From the NCBI GenBank assembly GCA_030998225.1, contig JAPYXD010000753.1:1922001-1986000 (forward strand): DNA of 64,000 nucleotides, in the 5' to 3' direction. The stretch is from Diplolepis rosae. Taxonomy: Eukaryota; Arthropoda; Insecta; Hymenoptera; Diplolepididae. Below the pieces are notes generated by a model. That model was given only the letters and a program-made list of their open reading frames with translations. It ran no database searches and was not told the DNA's origin. Of this stretch, positions 46,274-60,049 are shown piece by piece. The position numbers were made by a program, and so were the translations under genes. Every line of letters starts with the position of its first letter. Position 1 is the first letter of the stretch.

Positions 46274-49258
46274 TTATATACAAGTCAGTTTATTTAATTT
46301 TTCATATTCACCCTTTTTCTCGAGCCTGATAAGACATAGAAATACGTTTATTTCCCGGAAGATTTATATAGCGAAATTTGTGAAACAAGAACTCGAAACT
46401 TCATGGAAGTTGAAAGGTAACAATAGGATTTTTTCCAGTTTTTTTGGATCATTTTCTTCATTCTGACGACGTTTAACACCTTAAATTCATTCTAGAAACC
46501 CTGGTAGGGCACACATTTGACACTTGATATTTAATAAAAATAGTCCATTTCTTAATAGCCGAGTATAATGGATTACTCTATCAACAGGGACTACATATTA
46601 CAGGCCACTTGAGGGCGGCAAATTCTTTTATTTTTAGCCGGAAAGAGTACAACCCAAAATAAATATGTGGATTTTCTAAATAAACTCAATTTTAGTCATC
46701 TTAAGACTTATCTTTACAAGCAATAACAATTCTCATCCCCAATGAAATTTAATTTGCTCCAGAAATACGAATAAACGATATGGACTCTACGCAGAAGTAA
46801 CTGGCATTTCTACGTCTGTGGAAAATCGTTTAAATTCGTCCAAAGTACGCGTAAAAATATTTGTGAATAGATAACACGTTTTTTTAAAGTAAATGTGGCA
46901 GTGTCTGTATATAAGGTAGGATACGTGTTTAGATGATCACGAATTGAAACTGTAGTTCAACCGAGCACGATGCGTTTATGAATACCCTGAATATAAAACG
47001 ACAATATATAAATTTCGTAGATTTTCTTTTATTAAACAGATAAACATTTCATTAAATAGGTAAAAAAAAAGGAATGAGTTGGGTCCGTCTCGACGTTTCA
47101 ATCTGTACACAGTGTAATTTATAATATAAAACAAGAAATTTGAACTCGCACATTCTTTTTGTGATACGAACGCATCTCTCGCGCTCACTTCCCTTGAACC
47201 GCAGAATGTAATTAGTGTCAGTCTCAACACTCTCGAGTTGAAAGATTCATTTAAAGAAGCTCACCTATCCCTAATTTCATTTATACATTTAGTAGCGCAT
47301 TTACTTAATCAGACAATTAATGTCCTCTTTTTATCTAAATGTAAGGACGCCACTATATAACCTTCCGTAAATGAAGACGATTATTGACTTTGATAATACG
47401 ACAATAAAAATAAATCAGTTCACAGATGATAGGGTTGGCGCGTACGATAATGGTATTGACGGTAGTTCGATTTTGACGTAAATACACTCAGTAATCCATG
47501 ACGAATCTATATTGATGTAATATCGGTATTTTTAACTTCATCTTTTCGGTATTGAAATATTAATTTACAGTGTATTAATTGTAAAATATCGATATTGCAT
47601 CACGACGAATCGAAGCATCAATCTTTCTATTTATCCAGCAAGAAGAAATAATATGCATTTCACGTCACACGCTTCTCCTTGATGACCAGTTTTCTTAAAC
47701 AGCAGACGCATAATCGGGATCTAGGGCTATAGATGTTCATTCCCGTTAAACATTTGTTTGAAGTTTAAAAATAAATCTGAAAAAAAATGGACGAATCCCT
47801 TTATCCCAATTATGTTTTCTGCTAAATGCCACCGTTCAACAGTGACGTACTCATCGGCATTCATCACTAGCTATCGCTAACGTACAACACATTCATGTTA
47901 AAAATAAGTTAGCCTGCTTAATCTTTTTTCGTCCCATACACTGTCAACATTGCACCGAGAAAGCACCACTATATAATACAAATTTCTCGCCTCACTTAAC
48001 GTCTTAAATCTTTAAGTAAAAAGTTCTCAAGACTGGTCACTCGAGTCGATAGCTGAACTTCTCAATCGGAGTCCCGTATTTTTCTTCTCGAATGTAACAA
48101 AAAGCGCACGACAACTATGTCACACGAATTTGGCCATTCGCCATTGAGAATCCCATTCATTCCATTTAATTGAACGATCATATTATTGGAATACACGTTC
48201 GGAAAAGCAGAGAGAAGTCTAGAAATTATAATAACAAATCAATATTTAATTAACTATATCAGTAAAACATTTTTCACCGACGATTTTTTCTAATATTATC
48301 AGACCTAATCTCTCCATGTGGAATAATATATTTTTATTGTGCATCAGGTTTTTGTCCGCACAGAGAGAATATTTTCTTTGATATGGGATTTCACAAACTG
48401 ACTTTTATTTTCTCTAGACGTTTTAGATGCTCTGGACTGACAACGTACAGGAGGACATGAAAATCAAGATGTGAAATCAGTGCTTGATCTTTCCTATCTA
48501 GATTTCTCGTATTTCTCCGTTGGTTCATCTTTATTCCCGCGCAACGACTCATTACCAATTAGGTACACAGTTCAGTAGATATAGCGGTTCGTTGGCTTAT
48601 GTATGTCAATTAAAGCTATTTATTGACTAGGGTCATTCATTCGATTTATCTCAACGACGAACGGTCAAAATATACCTAACCGTTTCATTATCTTTAGTTA
48701 TGTACCTTGTATCAATGCGTCACGTAACGTTCTTCCAGTTACGCGTACGTCTTCTCATAATTTTCATAATAAAGAACAATCCGTCATCACGGCTGATTCT
48801 TTTTTCTCATAAAAACTCCATTTTCACCTCTCTGCAAAAATCAAAGCAGCATTTGATGGATTTCAAATAAGACCATTATAATGTGGAATTTAAGCTTCAT
48901 TTAAGATTCGATTTCACTTTGGTCCCTACTGGGTCCAACTGGAAAGCAAAGATTAACCTCACTTTGATTTTTCCAGTACAGATAGGAGTCCTTGAATCTT
49001 CTTGCTCAATCCGTTGACTCAGTCGTATTAATAGCAACTTGTGGATACTTATTCATCCACTCAGTAGTACTTAACTTACGTATAGACCCTATCACGATGT
49101 ATAATATAATATAATTTTAGTATTTGGCATCTTTGAAATACACAAATAGACTTTGGTATAAAACTTTTGATAGTGTCCAATATTAAGAACGAAAATTTAT
49201 CTCGTTCTCACACAATAAGTTCAGGAAATCAGAAACGTTTCAAACTTCACGATACCAC
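43535..49258. other. 5.7 kb between tetraspanin and the teneurin 3' end
   Basis: AT-rich on the left (to about 47 kb), then less so at 47.2-49.2 kb, which is probably the teneurin 3' UTR on the minus strand. A (TA)n microsatellite is at 46239-46280. No coding exon, tRNA or rRNA is supported. Patches at about 45650-45990 are somewhat GC-richer, without a frame. Confidence 0.45.
46239..46280. repeat. (TA)n microsatellite
   Basis: An almost uninterrupted TA dinucleotide run with one G substitution, extending into an imperfect TATTTATATA end. Confidence 0.95.
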
Positions 49259-52200
49259 TTAGCAAAACTTGTCCAACCACCAAAATTTACAGGTCGAGGG
49301 AACACCTCTTCTTCTACGCCTCTTTTTACTAGTTGGATCAACGGGTTTCTTCGTGAACCTAACGTTATAAGGATCTTCCGCTAATTCTGGATAGAGTTGT
49401 GCGTCGTGGACGTAATCACCCTCGTAATTAGAAGCTAGACCGACCTTGACAATCTCATCCTGCTCGGCTGTGGTCCATTCGATCATCGTTGGAGTGTTTG
49501 CTTTAAGTGCTTCTCTTTCTCGATGCCAGGCTTTACGGATTGCCGTTGCCTTAGCATGATGAAGAAGACGTTGTTTTTCTTTCTCGGCAGTAGTTCCGTA
49601 CCTTAAATTTATCACGAAGCTTGTTCCGTGAATTTTCACGTCGACAAGAGAACTACTGCCACTTCCGTTTGAACTCTGGTGGAAGGTGGTGTTTACTTGA
49701 CCACCAAGTCGCTTTAACTGTCCCCGATCCTCTGCTGATTTCCAAGTTTCTTCCTTGACGAAGTAAAATGCGTCTTGCTGAGCACTGTGTACTACGAAAG
49801 AGAATGGCAGGAAATAGGACTCATTGAAAACAGTCGTAAATACATCCTTGTAAATTGTGTTGGCTGTAGGAACACTCGAGACTACAGCTTGACTATCTGC
49901 CGTTCTGGAAACCAATATTCCTTTTCCGAATGGAGGATCAGATGCAGCACCAAGGCGACTTGGAATAAGCTCGCTCGTATCCTTCTTCAAGGCTGATCGT
50001 GGTGGAGCTGAAAGACCTGCTGCGTCACTTGAATGTCTTTGAGAAATGTGAGCCAAGAAGCCGGACTGGACACCTAAATTTCTGATTCGTTCCTTCTTGC
50101 CAAAAATAGAAGTTCCGGGGCCCAAGGCAGGAGGTACGAGACTGTCGGGGAGCTTGTTGGGGAATAATTGCGGAGCGAGACTTCTCAGATCATAACCAAG
50201 ATTGGAGAGCCAAGACGTATGATCTATAAAGAGAAGATGATTTTTAAGAAAAACTTTACAACATTGTAATAAATTAATATTTTTTATTTCAAATTTAATT
50301 CATTACCTGTAAGTAGTCTGTGGCGATTTGTTTGTCGAACATCAATGGGATTGTTTCCATTAAATCTGTAGAGATGAAGATGAGTCGGAGTGTGAAGTCT
50401 GTCTAATACGTTTTCCCATAAAGGAGACATCCATTGTCCAATCAGAGGGTCATAAACCTTGCCGTTTGGCATGTGAACCAGAGATGTAACCTGGTAATAA
50501 AATAAAATGGTTAAACAATTATTTACTTTTCTATCATTTAATATCCGACCGCCTCAATTTTTATTATTTTATAAGTTTAAAATTTTAGAATTTTTGGATA
50601 GTTCATTGAAAAAATAACTTACCACTTTTTAAATTTTCTAATTTATTAATTAGATAATGATAGATTTTAGACTATAAAAGTTCGAAAAAAAATCACGATC
50701 AATAAGTGAAAAATCTACTTTTTACTCTCTATTTAACTCGATTTACCTGATCCAAAAGGCCTCCACAGAAGTCCACAGGAAGATACAGATATGGATTTGA
50801 GTCGTAGACAATGTGCCCATAAGGAGACCTCATAATTTCTCTAATGCCCTCGCCGTATTGATTGAAGATCATGATTGGCGTACCACATTGATCGGTCGTT
50901 ATGTAATATTTATTTCGATAGACTTGAGCGAATATAAGATGTCCCCTGTCGTCGTAAACCAACGACATTAATTTACCATCTCGAGGACTATAAATTTGGC
51001 TAACCTCATGAGGTCTCTGTTGATTATTGTAGAAAAACTGAGTTACATTTCCATAATTATCCTTTCTTGTAGCGAGGCGATCAAGATGATCATAATAGTA
51101 TCTCACATCGAACCTTCCTCTCTTTGTTGCCCGAACCAACAGTCCTTTTGCGTTATAATTAAATCGCTCCTCCCTTGCGTTCTGAATCACAAGTCCTCTG
51201 TTATCATATTTGTACAATCCTTCCCCAAATTTGATAATTCTGTCCATTGTATTGTATTCCATGGGTATTGTATTTCCACGATATGTGAGAGACAACATAT
51301 TTCCATTCGCATCATATTTAAAATCCCAGGGTTCTTGAGCTTCAACACCTGTCAATTGACCATCAGAGTCCCACGTGTAATTCTTGACGTTTGTGTAAGT
51401 GTTCACACCAACGTTACGAGTATAAGTCCTCGTTTGATTAATTCGACCCTGTGAGTCATGGGTAAATTCCATTCGAAAGACTGGCATTCCGTGTATCGTG
51501 ACAGTAACTTGAGTCTCCAGGAACCGCATATCAGTTTTTCTTGAGAATATAGCAGTCCCATCGAAAATAGCCGTTTCGTTTGGATGAGGTTTGGATACTT
51601 TGAAGGAACCTATTTGTTCTAAGGTTCCAGTCTTAGTACTATAGGCCATTAAATGAGACGGGAGAGTCTGTCCTCCTATTCTTCCTTGTACAGATATCAG
51701 TCTAAAGTTCGAGTCATAGTCGAAAGTAAATTTGGCATTACTGAGGCCTGTTTTAGCACCAAAGTCTATCCGTTCTTCAACGAGGAGACCATCGTTGTAT
51801 TGATAGTCCCACTTGTATTCTACATCTCTTTCGGAATGTATCACCTCTGAAGGTAAACCACTTTCAGTATATTTCATCTCACTCTTTCCATCTCCGTGAA
51901 CAACTTCTGCCAATTGACCCGAAGTGTGATACCTATAGACGATTCTCGCTCCGTCTCCAGGGAAGACAGTTTGTAAAAGATTTCCATCGTGACTGTAGTG
52001 CTGCAGGTAAGCTCTTGTGCTTCCAGGTGGGGTGTAAGCCACTCTCAAGAATCCTAAAGATGCTTGACAGGAGAAGGAATGCTTCGTTCCAAAGGGGAGA
52101 ATTATGTGTCGTAATCCACCATCATCGTCGTATTGCAGAGAGAAAGAACGATCGCTTGCGAGAGTAATCTTCGACAACATGTTAAAATCATTATAAGTGT

Positions 52201-55200
52201 ATCGTTTGGTACCATCTTGGCTGTTGGAAATCTCGGCTAATTGTCCATGACGATCGTATCCATAGGATTCATCAAAAGGTCCCCATTTCCAGCTGTCCAT
52301 TCGATTGAATCTATCATAAGTGATAGTAAGATTGTGGCCCTGTTCGTGAGGCTGCCAAGAAAGAGGTAGTCCTGCCGGATCGAATGTCACTGTCAGAAGA
52401 GGGTTTCTAGACTTATCATAGAAGGTTTCGCGACTGAAAGCTTGCTCGAACTCAACACCAATCACTCTTGTATCGTTTACCCACACTTCCCTGCTTAACG
52501 TCTGCTGCAGGTGGCTCACATCACCAACCAGGTTGTAAGTAGTTGCCATCGTGTTGGTCAGTTCTCCCAGAGTCATCTGTTGGTAACTCCACATTGGAAG
52601 CATTTCGGCTTCGACGGGTAAAGCAGCTTCCAAGAGAGGATGCTTTATCATCGCCGCTGTCATAATTTTTCCTCCTCCGGCTAGGCAAACTGTTAGTGTG
52701 CTGTTAGAGAAGGCTGTTGCTTTCTCGATTTGAGAGCCATCAATAATAGTAAGCATGTTCGTTCTTTCGTTTTTCATTTTAAATTCCATAAACCTCTGCA
52801 TTTTGCCTTCTTTCAGAGCTTGAAGTGGCGCTGCAACTTTTACAGAAAGGATTTTGTCGGTCAAAAGTGTCGATGTTAATTTTAATTTCTCTCCTGTTGG
52901 AAGAATAACTTCAGTTACTCGTCCCAGGTCATCGTAATTATACATGTAGGTTTCACGACCTCCTGATCGACTAGTAAGAAGTCCCGTAGCACTGTCATAA
53001 TCAAGAGTAATTTCTGATCTTCCTTTTTCTGAAAGTTTAACGAGGAACCCAACTCCAGAAATTTTTAGCTCTGATTTGTGGTCTTGAGTGTTTTCAATGG
53101 AACTTACAACGTTACTGTAGTCTCTCAAGAATTGAATTTTATTTCCAGCACTGTCAGTCACTGTCGAGAGTTTTCCAAAACTTGTATTTTTGCTGTAAAG
53201 GAACGAATATCTCGTCTTTCCAGAAGTCAAATCCTTGGTAGCTACATGTTGTCCATAACGATTGAAAACATAAACTTCGTTTGATGGTGGGAACGGAATA
53301 TGGAACTCGCCACTTTCGTCGTGATTAGGAAGATAAGGTTGCAATGCGAGAATGTGCAAACTCCCTTGATCAGCAATATGCAAAACACCATCTGGAGACA
53401 CAGCAAGGGCGGAAATAGCCATAAACTTTGCATTCGACGAGAGAAGAGTTTCGGTACTGCTTGTGTCATCAGTACATGCACAAGTAAATTCTGATTCCTT
53501 AGTGCTCGGTGTTGTGTTATTACACTCGCATTGCCCTCTGAGACGCTCGTGTTGCTGACCAGCAAAGTACGACATTTTACCCGAAGAATCTACTATCCTG
53601 ATAGAGTTTACACGATGAGAATCACTATCGGCAATGTACAACTCCCCAGTAGGACTGAATCCAACAGCCAATACCGAGCCAAGAACTTCATCAGATTTCC
53701 TTAAGTTGGGAACAATTGTTGAGTTAATTTTTTGTGAATCAGCATTGTTCGCGTTACTGGTACAATGCAATGGCGTGCCAGCTACAACTCGGACCTTCAG
53801 ATCGCTCGTTAGCTTCAAGACAAGTCTGTCATCGATAAAATGCAAGGATCCGTCGAGGGGACTGAGGGTTAATCCAGTGGGCCATTGAAGTTGTGCTTGA
53901 TGAGCTGGAATCGCACCCGTGCAAGGAGCTGGAGACCAGTGATTGTGATGACCATGATGACCCACTAGGGTGTGAATTATTCCATAAGGGTCCACCGCTC
54001 GAATGTTCGTTCCATCCGCAATGTACATAGTTTTGTCTGCAGCGATCGCAATTCCTGTAATGGAAAAAGCAAGAGTTTTCAGAATCATTTTCTAAGAATA
54101 CAATTAAATTTATCTTATTTGAAAAATCCTTAAAGCCTGGATTTTAAAATTTAATAGGGAAAAATAAAGGAGTTTAATCGTTTTGATATCTGAGATATGG
54201 CGATTTAGAAATTTAGGAATATGTAAAAAAACTTTTACTTAGATTACAAATAAATCGATATATTCAATAACGTATCAAACCTTTCGGATGTGCCAGTTTC
54301 GCCCGTATGGCAGGTCCTTCGTCACCACAGTGATTATCATCTCCAGGGATACAACGTTCTCCGCTTCCTACAACCGGTTCTATATTAAGATCTGGTTCTT
54401 GAACCTCTTCCAGTGAGAGGGCTCTTAAAATTTGATGCTTCTCTGGATCGCTGATATACAAATGACCGTCTGCTGGTGAAACGCAAAGATAATACTGGTA
54501 GGCCACCTGTGTTGCTCTGTAAATCACAAAAAATCATCAATGTATTGCAATTCGTATCGTTTATCTTCAATGATATTGAAATAATCAACTACTCACCTCA
54601 ATGTCAGTACAGTATAAACTTTTCCTTCCGGAGTGATTCGTCGTACAAGATTAAAATCACCGACATAAATGCTCCCATCAGGTCCACTAGTGAGTGCCAC
54701 TGGTGTCAAAAGTCTTGCGTCCTTTGCAATCCCATTGCAATCTTCACACTGCAAATTCCTCTGCAATCCAGTCCCCATGATAACCTTTACCGTTCGAGGA
54801 TATCGCTTAAAGTGCAGCGTTGACCCGTCGCCCTTCTGCAGAATGCCCTCGTGAAAGTTGTAGTGATGGTGAATGTCCAAACCCCAACCACCCACGTCTG
54901 AAATATCCACGTCGAATCCTTGCAAGGTAGCGGTTTGAGTCTCCCATATCACCGAAGGACATGTCGTGTGTTGATAGCCAATTGAAATTTTCGCTTGAGC
55001 TATTCCGTACACCTTCTGCTTGTAAACGTTTCGCTTGTTCCAAGCAAAAGTGTGAGTTAAATTAGGGTCTGCTTCGTAAGTCTTCGTGTGGAGAGAACCC
55101 TCGATCTCAACGTGCACGTGTACATGAGTCAGCGATTTCGGAATATATGGCCCTGTTAGTTGCATCCTTACTGTTGACAGATAACCCGCTGCTTGACTGC

Positions 55201-57083
55201 TCTGATACATCAGGTGCAAGTTCGATCCTGGTATTTCGATACTTTCTTGAATAATCTACAAGAAAACGATCAAGCTTTGATTTCTGGATTCAATTAGAAT
55301 TAGAGAACAAAAGTTATAAGTTTTATTTCCAGATGATGATCTCGTGCATGGCACATTATATATACCTGGGTTTCAGCAAAGACTAAACTCTTTCCAGAAA
55401 GTCCTCCAACCTTTTCCGGCATCCAAGTACCAACGATTATGGGACGAAGAGTTTCGTGATCGTGTTCCACGCAGGGTCCATGTTCTCCAAAGAGCCCCAC
55501 TGAAAACCCTGGGAAGCCTATTATATTTTATGGAGTCAATTAACAGAATGCTCGACTAAAAACAACAATGGATGGCAATGGTAGATGTAAGAACGAGCAA
55601 GAGCACGTACGATGGAATCTTTTACTTTCAACTTGAATTACACTCAGTAGATAATCTTCCGAATTAATATAATACAATCAACAAAATGAAATTCAAATGA
55701 AAATAAAAAGATAAGGTGGACGAAAATAATGACCATAAATGCTGATGAAAATTAAGACTTAATCATTTTTATTTACCAACTGCGGGACTAGGTGCTTGCT
55801 TCGATTTCGAGGAATCTCCGTCGTCAGTTAGCGTCATTATGACGGGTGGTAGAACTACGATTTGATTCCATGGAACAAAAACGGTTCGCGTGAGAGGTTT
55901 GAATGGGCTTCGCTGAAATTGTAGAGTCACTGCACCTCCGCCATTAACGAGAACGTCGAACCTGATTGAGTCAAATTATATCATTAAAGTGATCACAGAA
56001 TTCGAATTACATATAGTCTAAGCTTTCATTGTAACTACCTTATTAAAAACAATTTTTATTCTTGCTCTATATAAAATTGCGAATATTCTAAAATTACTTT
56101 TGATTATTTAATTATATCAATATGAAGAGGAACGAAAATTATTTTAATTCTCATTTGTAAACCTATGACGTTTATTATTTTAGAATTTTGACAATTAAGA
56201 ATTCAAGTGACAGTGGATTTACGATTGAAATTAATCATTGCAATACAATTTAACGTCATTTGCAAAATCAGGAATTATGACAGGACCAATATATTGGAAG
56301 ATTTACTACGCTAATTTAAAATCTCCTATATACAAATCAATACCTCATTCGCCTCGCTCTAGAAATTATCGTCAAATTCGATTAAATGTTAACATTAATA
56401 AAATTCTGCATTTGATATATTAATAACTAGGTTTTTTCTTCCAATATTCATTATCAGCAAAATATAAAGATATTCAGTACAAATACAATTTTCCTTTGGT
56501 AGGAATAGCAAAGTAATAAAGATGATTGATGCAATTGGATTCATAACTGCTAGTATATTTCGACTTTTAGATAAATGAATAAATAAAGAGGTTTTTATGA
56601 AAAACGATTGAGTATAATGTCTATTGAAATTAATTGAAATGAGGATAATTCAATTTCCTAATGGATATATTGATTTCATGATTATGTATAACGTTAAATT
56701 TGAAAGAAATTGAGTACAATTCTGAACATTTTTAGAAATTCTGAAAAATGTTCAAATTTTAAAAGATATAATCGAAATTCAAAGGTTTCTTAATTTCTAA
56801 AATTCAGAATAAAAGAAAAACCATCAGCCAATATTGGATAATATTTATTCTCCTGAAATTAAAATTCAAGGGTGTTAAAAATTAAATAACAACTTCGCCC
56901 TTGGAGTGCGCCTGAATAATTCATTCAAGATTTCGTGAAAATAAAATAAGAAAAGTGACTTACCATCCACCAGCTCTGGTTAGGGTGAATCCAAATCGCG
57001 AGTCTTTGTCAACGGATACTCGAATGCCTACAATTCCAAGTCCTTGCTCCGTAACAACCTGGCCTCGCATTACGGCAACCCGG
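49259..57083 (-). CDS. Teneurin (Ten-m/Ten-a family), C-terminal two-thirds
   Basis: Type II transmembrane adhesion protein for synapse partner matching. Exons, minus strand: 57083-56964, 55961-55777, 55499-55366, 55255-54597, 54516-54281, 54054-50747 (3.3 kb), 50490-50307 and 50223-49259; about 1,930 residues, all in phase. The first exon here matches the carboxypeptidase-like/FN-plug segment ([20 protein letters not shown]). Next come NHL beta-propeller repeats ([31 protein letters not shown]). A long YD-repeat shell follows ([24 protein letters not shown]), with the RHS-type closing motif GQWMSPLWE. The C-terminal Tox-GHH-like domain ([15 protein letters not shown]) follows the internal plug. 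The protein ends with a KKRRRRR run and a short Cys/Trp-rich tail (FWWLDKFC). Missing upstream: the intracellular domain, membrane helix and EGF repeats, beyond the right edge. Ten-m versus Ten-a is not resolved. Confidence 0.95.
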
Positions 57084-58250
57084 CTGTTATAAATTAAAAA
57101 AATGACGATCTTTTCCGAAATTGAGTCTTGTTGCATTGCACTCAGGGTAATTTCGGTGTTGCTGATTCGATCTCCGACTTGCAAAGAAGGATTTCAATTA
57201 AAGTTCAATTACAATTTTGAATTGTCACAATCCCGGGAAATTAAAAACCCATAATAATTGAACTTGTGCGTAGCAATTTTAATTTTGAAATATTTGGAAC
57301 TGACGCTTTTTCGTTAAAAGATGCATCAACGGACTTCATCGAATTAGCTACACCACTGGTGAACGGTTCGGTGCGTTTCAATATTCGCACTTGGCTGCCA
57401 ATACAATTCGCAATTCAATTTGCGTGCCATTCTAGTCTCGATACAAAGTAGTTACCGGTGCCAATAACCGAATCTAGAAACACAGAATAATGTGAAACCA
57501 CTTCACAAGGTCCAGTCTAACAAGCCTTATAAACTAGACTTTGCAAATCAAAAGGTCATTTTACTTGCAATTATGTCACCTAAAAATTCAATAAAAGTGA
57601 CCGTCAGACGATTCTATTGATTTTCAGCTTGGTTAGGAATTTGTTTGTCATAAAGGCGCTTTGTTGCAAACTCTCTTTTTTCTACTAACCCAGATAACAA
57701 AATTGCCACGCACATAATCCGCACTACGTGATTATCACGCCATGCGCGTGAGAACACACCGTTTTTGTCAGAAAAAATGAGAATCATTAAAAGCGAGCGA
57801 TATAGGTCGCATTTGTCTATTAGACATTGATGACAAAAAAAAATACTAATTAAGGGAATGTAGAAACTTTTGTTTTTCAAATTTGGAAATATTAAAGGAG
57901 ATGAAAACGGATACAGATAGACTATTTTTGGTCACTATCAATAAAAAAAGTTCAATTTTAGCAAAATATTTAGCAAAAATTTTTTTCAAAATAGAAATTG
58001 AAAACAGAGTATCTACGTCTGTTTACATGCAACTTTGCTTCTCCCAAAATTGTATCTGATAATTTCAATTATTTTTGACATAAACATTTAAAAACGAAAC
58101 CTTGTTGCTTACATAAATTTCGAATTTTCTTATAATTACATAAAATTGATGTATATAAGCTCTGTTTCTAATATTTAAAACCAACAATTCATATTTAGAA
58201 TTCTAAAACATTTATTTTATTAGATTTTTTAAATAAACCTTGTTACCGAC

Positions 58251-58870
58251 ATTGAGATAACCAAGTTGACGTCACAGGCCATGTGGTAGGGATAGACTGT
58301 AGGTAAGGTTGGTCTTGGACGAAAGAAATATATGGGAATCGTTGGGAAATTGATGAAACAAAATTTTCCAGCGTAAAAGTAAGTCATAAATTTATTAATA
58401 ATTATATTTTTCAAGTGCAAAATTCATTTCCGCCTATTTTGAGTACCTACTTGTCGCTTGTCATTCTTTTCATTTTTTAATATAAAATAAAATGTCATAA
58501 ATTTGTAGGTTATGATGACCGTTTGTTTTGAAGGATTTAAAGAATGTGTTGAAAACGAGACATGCTTATCGATACATTTTTCAAATCTTTCAAAACAAAC
58601 GGTCATCATAACCTACAAATTTATGACATTTTATTTTATATTAAAAAATGAAAAGAATGACAAGCGACAAGTAGGTACTCAAAATAAGCGGAAATGAATT
58701 TTGCACTTGAAAAATATAATTATTAATAAATTTATGACCTACTTTTACGCTGGAAAATTTTGTTTCATCAATTTCCCAACGATTCCCATATATTTCTTTC
58801 GTCCAAGACAAACCTTACCTACAGTCTATCCCTACCACATAGCCTGTGACGTCAACTTGGTTATCTCAAT
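58251..58870. repeat. 620-bp near-perfect palindrome
   Basis: The sequence from ATTGAGATAACCAAGTTG (58251) to its inverse ending at 58870 folds back on itself with the axis between 58560 and 58561. The arms are about 290 bp with only four or five mismatches and no indels visible. The central 40 bp is diverged and forms the loop. The two strands therefore yield nearly the same open frames in mirror image. No target duplication is obvious. Confidence 0.93.
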
Positions 58871-60049
58871 AGATAAAAACGCCGAAAGGTGGCGCCAAGA
58901 TGCAATTCAATTGATTCCATTTTACTTTAACTCACCTAATTATTCAAAATTTCTCTATTCAAATATTTTATGTATGATTTAAAAAATGCAAGCAATTTGC
59001 TACGCTATTAATGACGCATCTCTCCAATGATATGAAATCACATCGTGCGGTTTTATCCTCGTGCGTGCGTGCAGAATGCTTCACAAATTGCACACATTCC
59101 TGATATCTGGGATGTAATAAAAGTTAATTATTTTTCAAATCACCCAATCTGTTGACCATAAAAAAGGTGGCAGCCAGGGGGAATTTTGATACACATCGAA
59201 CCTTATATTTTGGTACCTAGGTAAAATATCATATAAAATAGAATACATGCAACTTATAAATATGATTAGGATTGTAAGTATAGTAAATGATGTATAATAA
59301 ATTGAGGATTGATATATGTATGGACTTTTTGGCAATAAATCGAAATATTTTCAAGCTGATATAATGTTAAGCAATCACGTGTGTATGTGCTGAATATAAT
59401 GAAATCAATAGGTACTAGGTACATAAACTGCGTAACACAGTTTATCATATTCATACGGAGGTAATTTACTGGGACGTGGATTCGCGCGCGTGCGTATTGT
59501 TGCAAATGTGTATGTGTGAGTGTAGAATGCGCGCATGTGTGACAAACTATGTATGAGTAGAAGCGGTAGATATTACTCAGTCCCTAAGGAACCTCATAGG
59601 GGAAATCATTTTGGTCCTTGGAGGATCGCACTGGCATCAACTTTATGACTATCGATCCTTTACTAGATCGACTTGACCTAATAATAAAATTGCGCACTTG
59701 AAAAGTTGAAAGCCAATCAAATTTTCACCCCTCAGGAATAGAAACTTTTTGATTCAAAGTCTAAAAAATTCAATGAAATTCTTATTTAGTAGATTCAATA
59801 CAGAATTTTCAATTTTAATTATTTTTCTTCAGTAAGTTTTCCTGAAATAAAGCTACGATGAGAGAAATATAAAGCTTTTGTATTTTGACAAATATATCAG
59901 AATAAAAAGAATTTTATTGATGATTGATCTAGACTTATTTTTAAAAATTTATAACTAGTTAGACTTACCCCCCGTATATAATTTGTTTCTTTCCCTTAGT
60001 AAAACAAGCTTGTAACAATTAAAATACATATAATTAATAATCTATTGTG

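Noticed and set aside
46194..46466. 90-codon frame containing an (IY)n run
   Set aside because: It is created by the TA microsatellite and has no other support.
50996..51454. 152-codon plus-strand frame opposite teneurin
   Set aside because: Antisense shadow of the 3.3-kb YD-repeat exon.
58229..58982. Paired open frames with nearly identical proteins on opposite strands
   Set aside because: They are mirror images produced by the palindrome.
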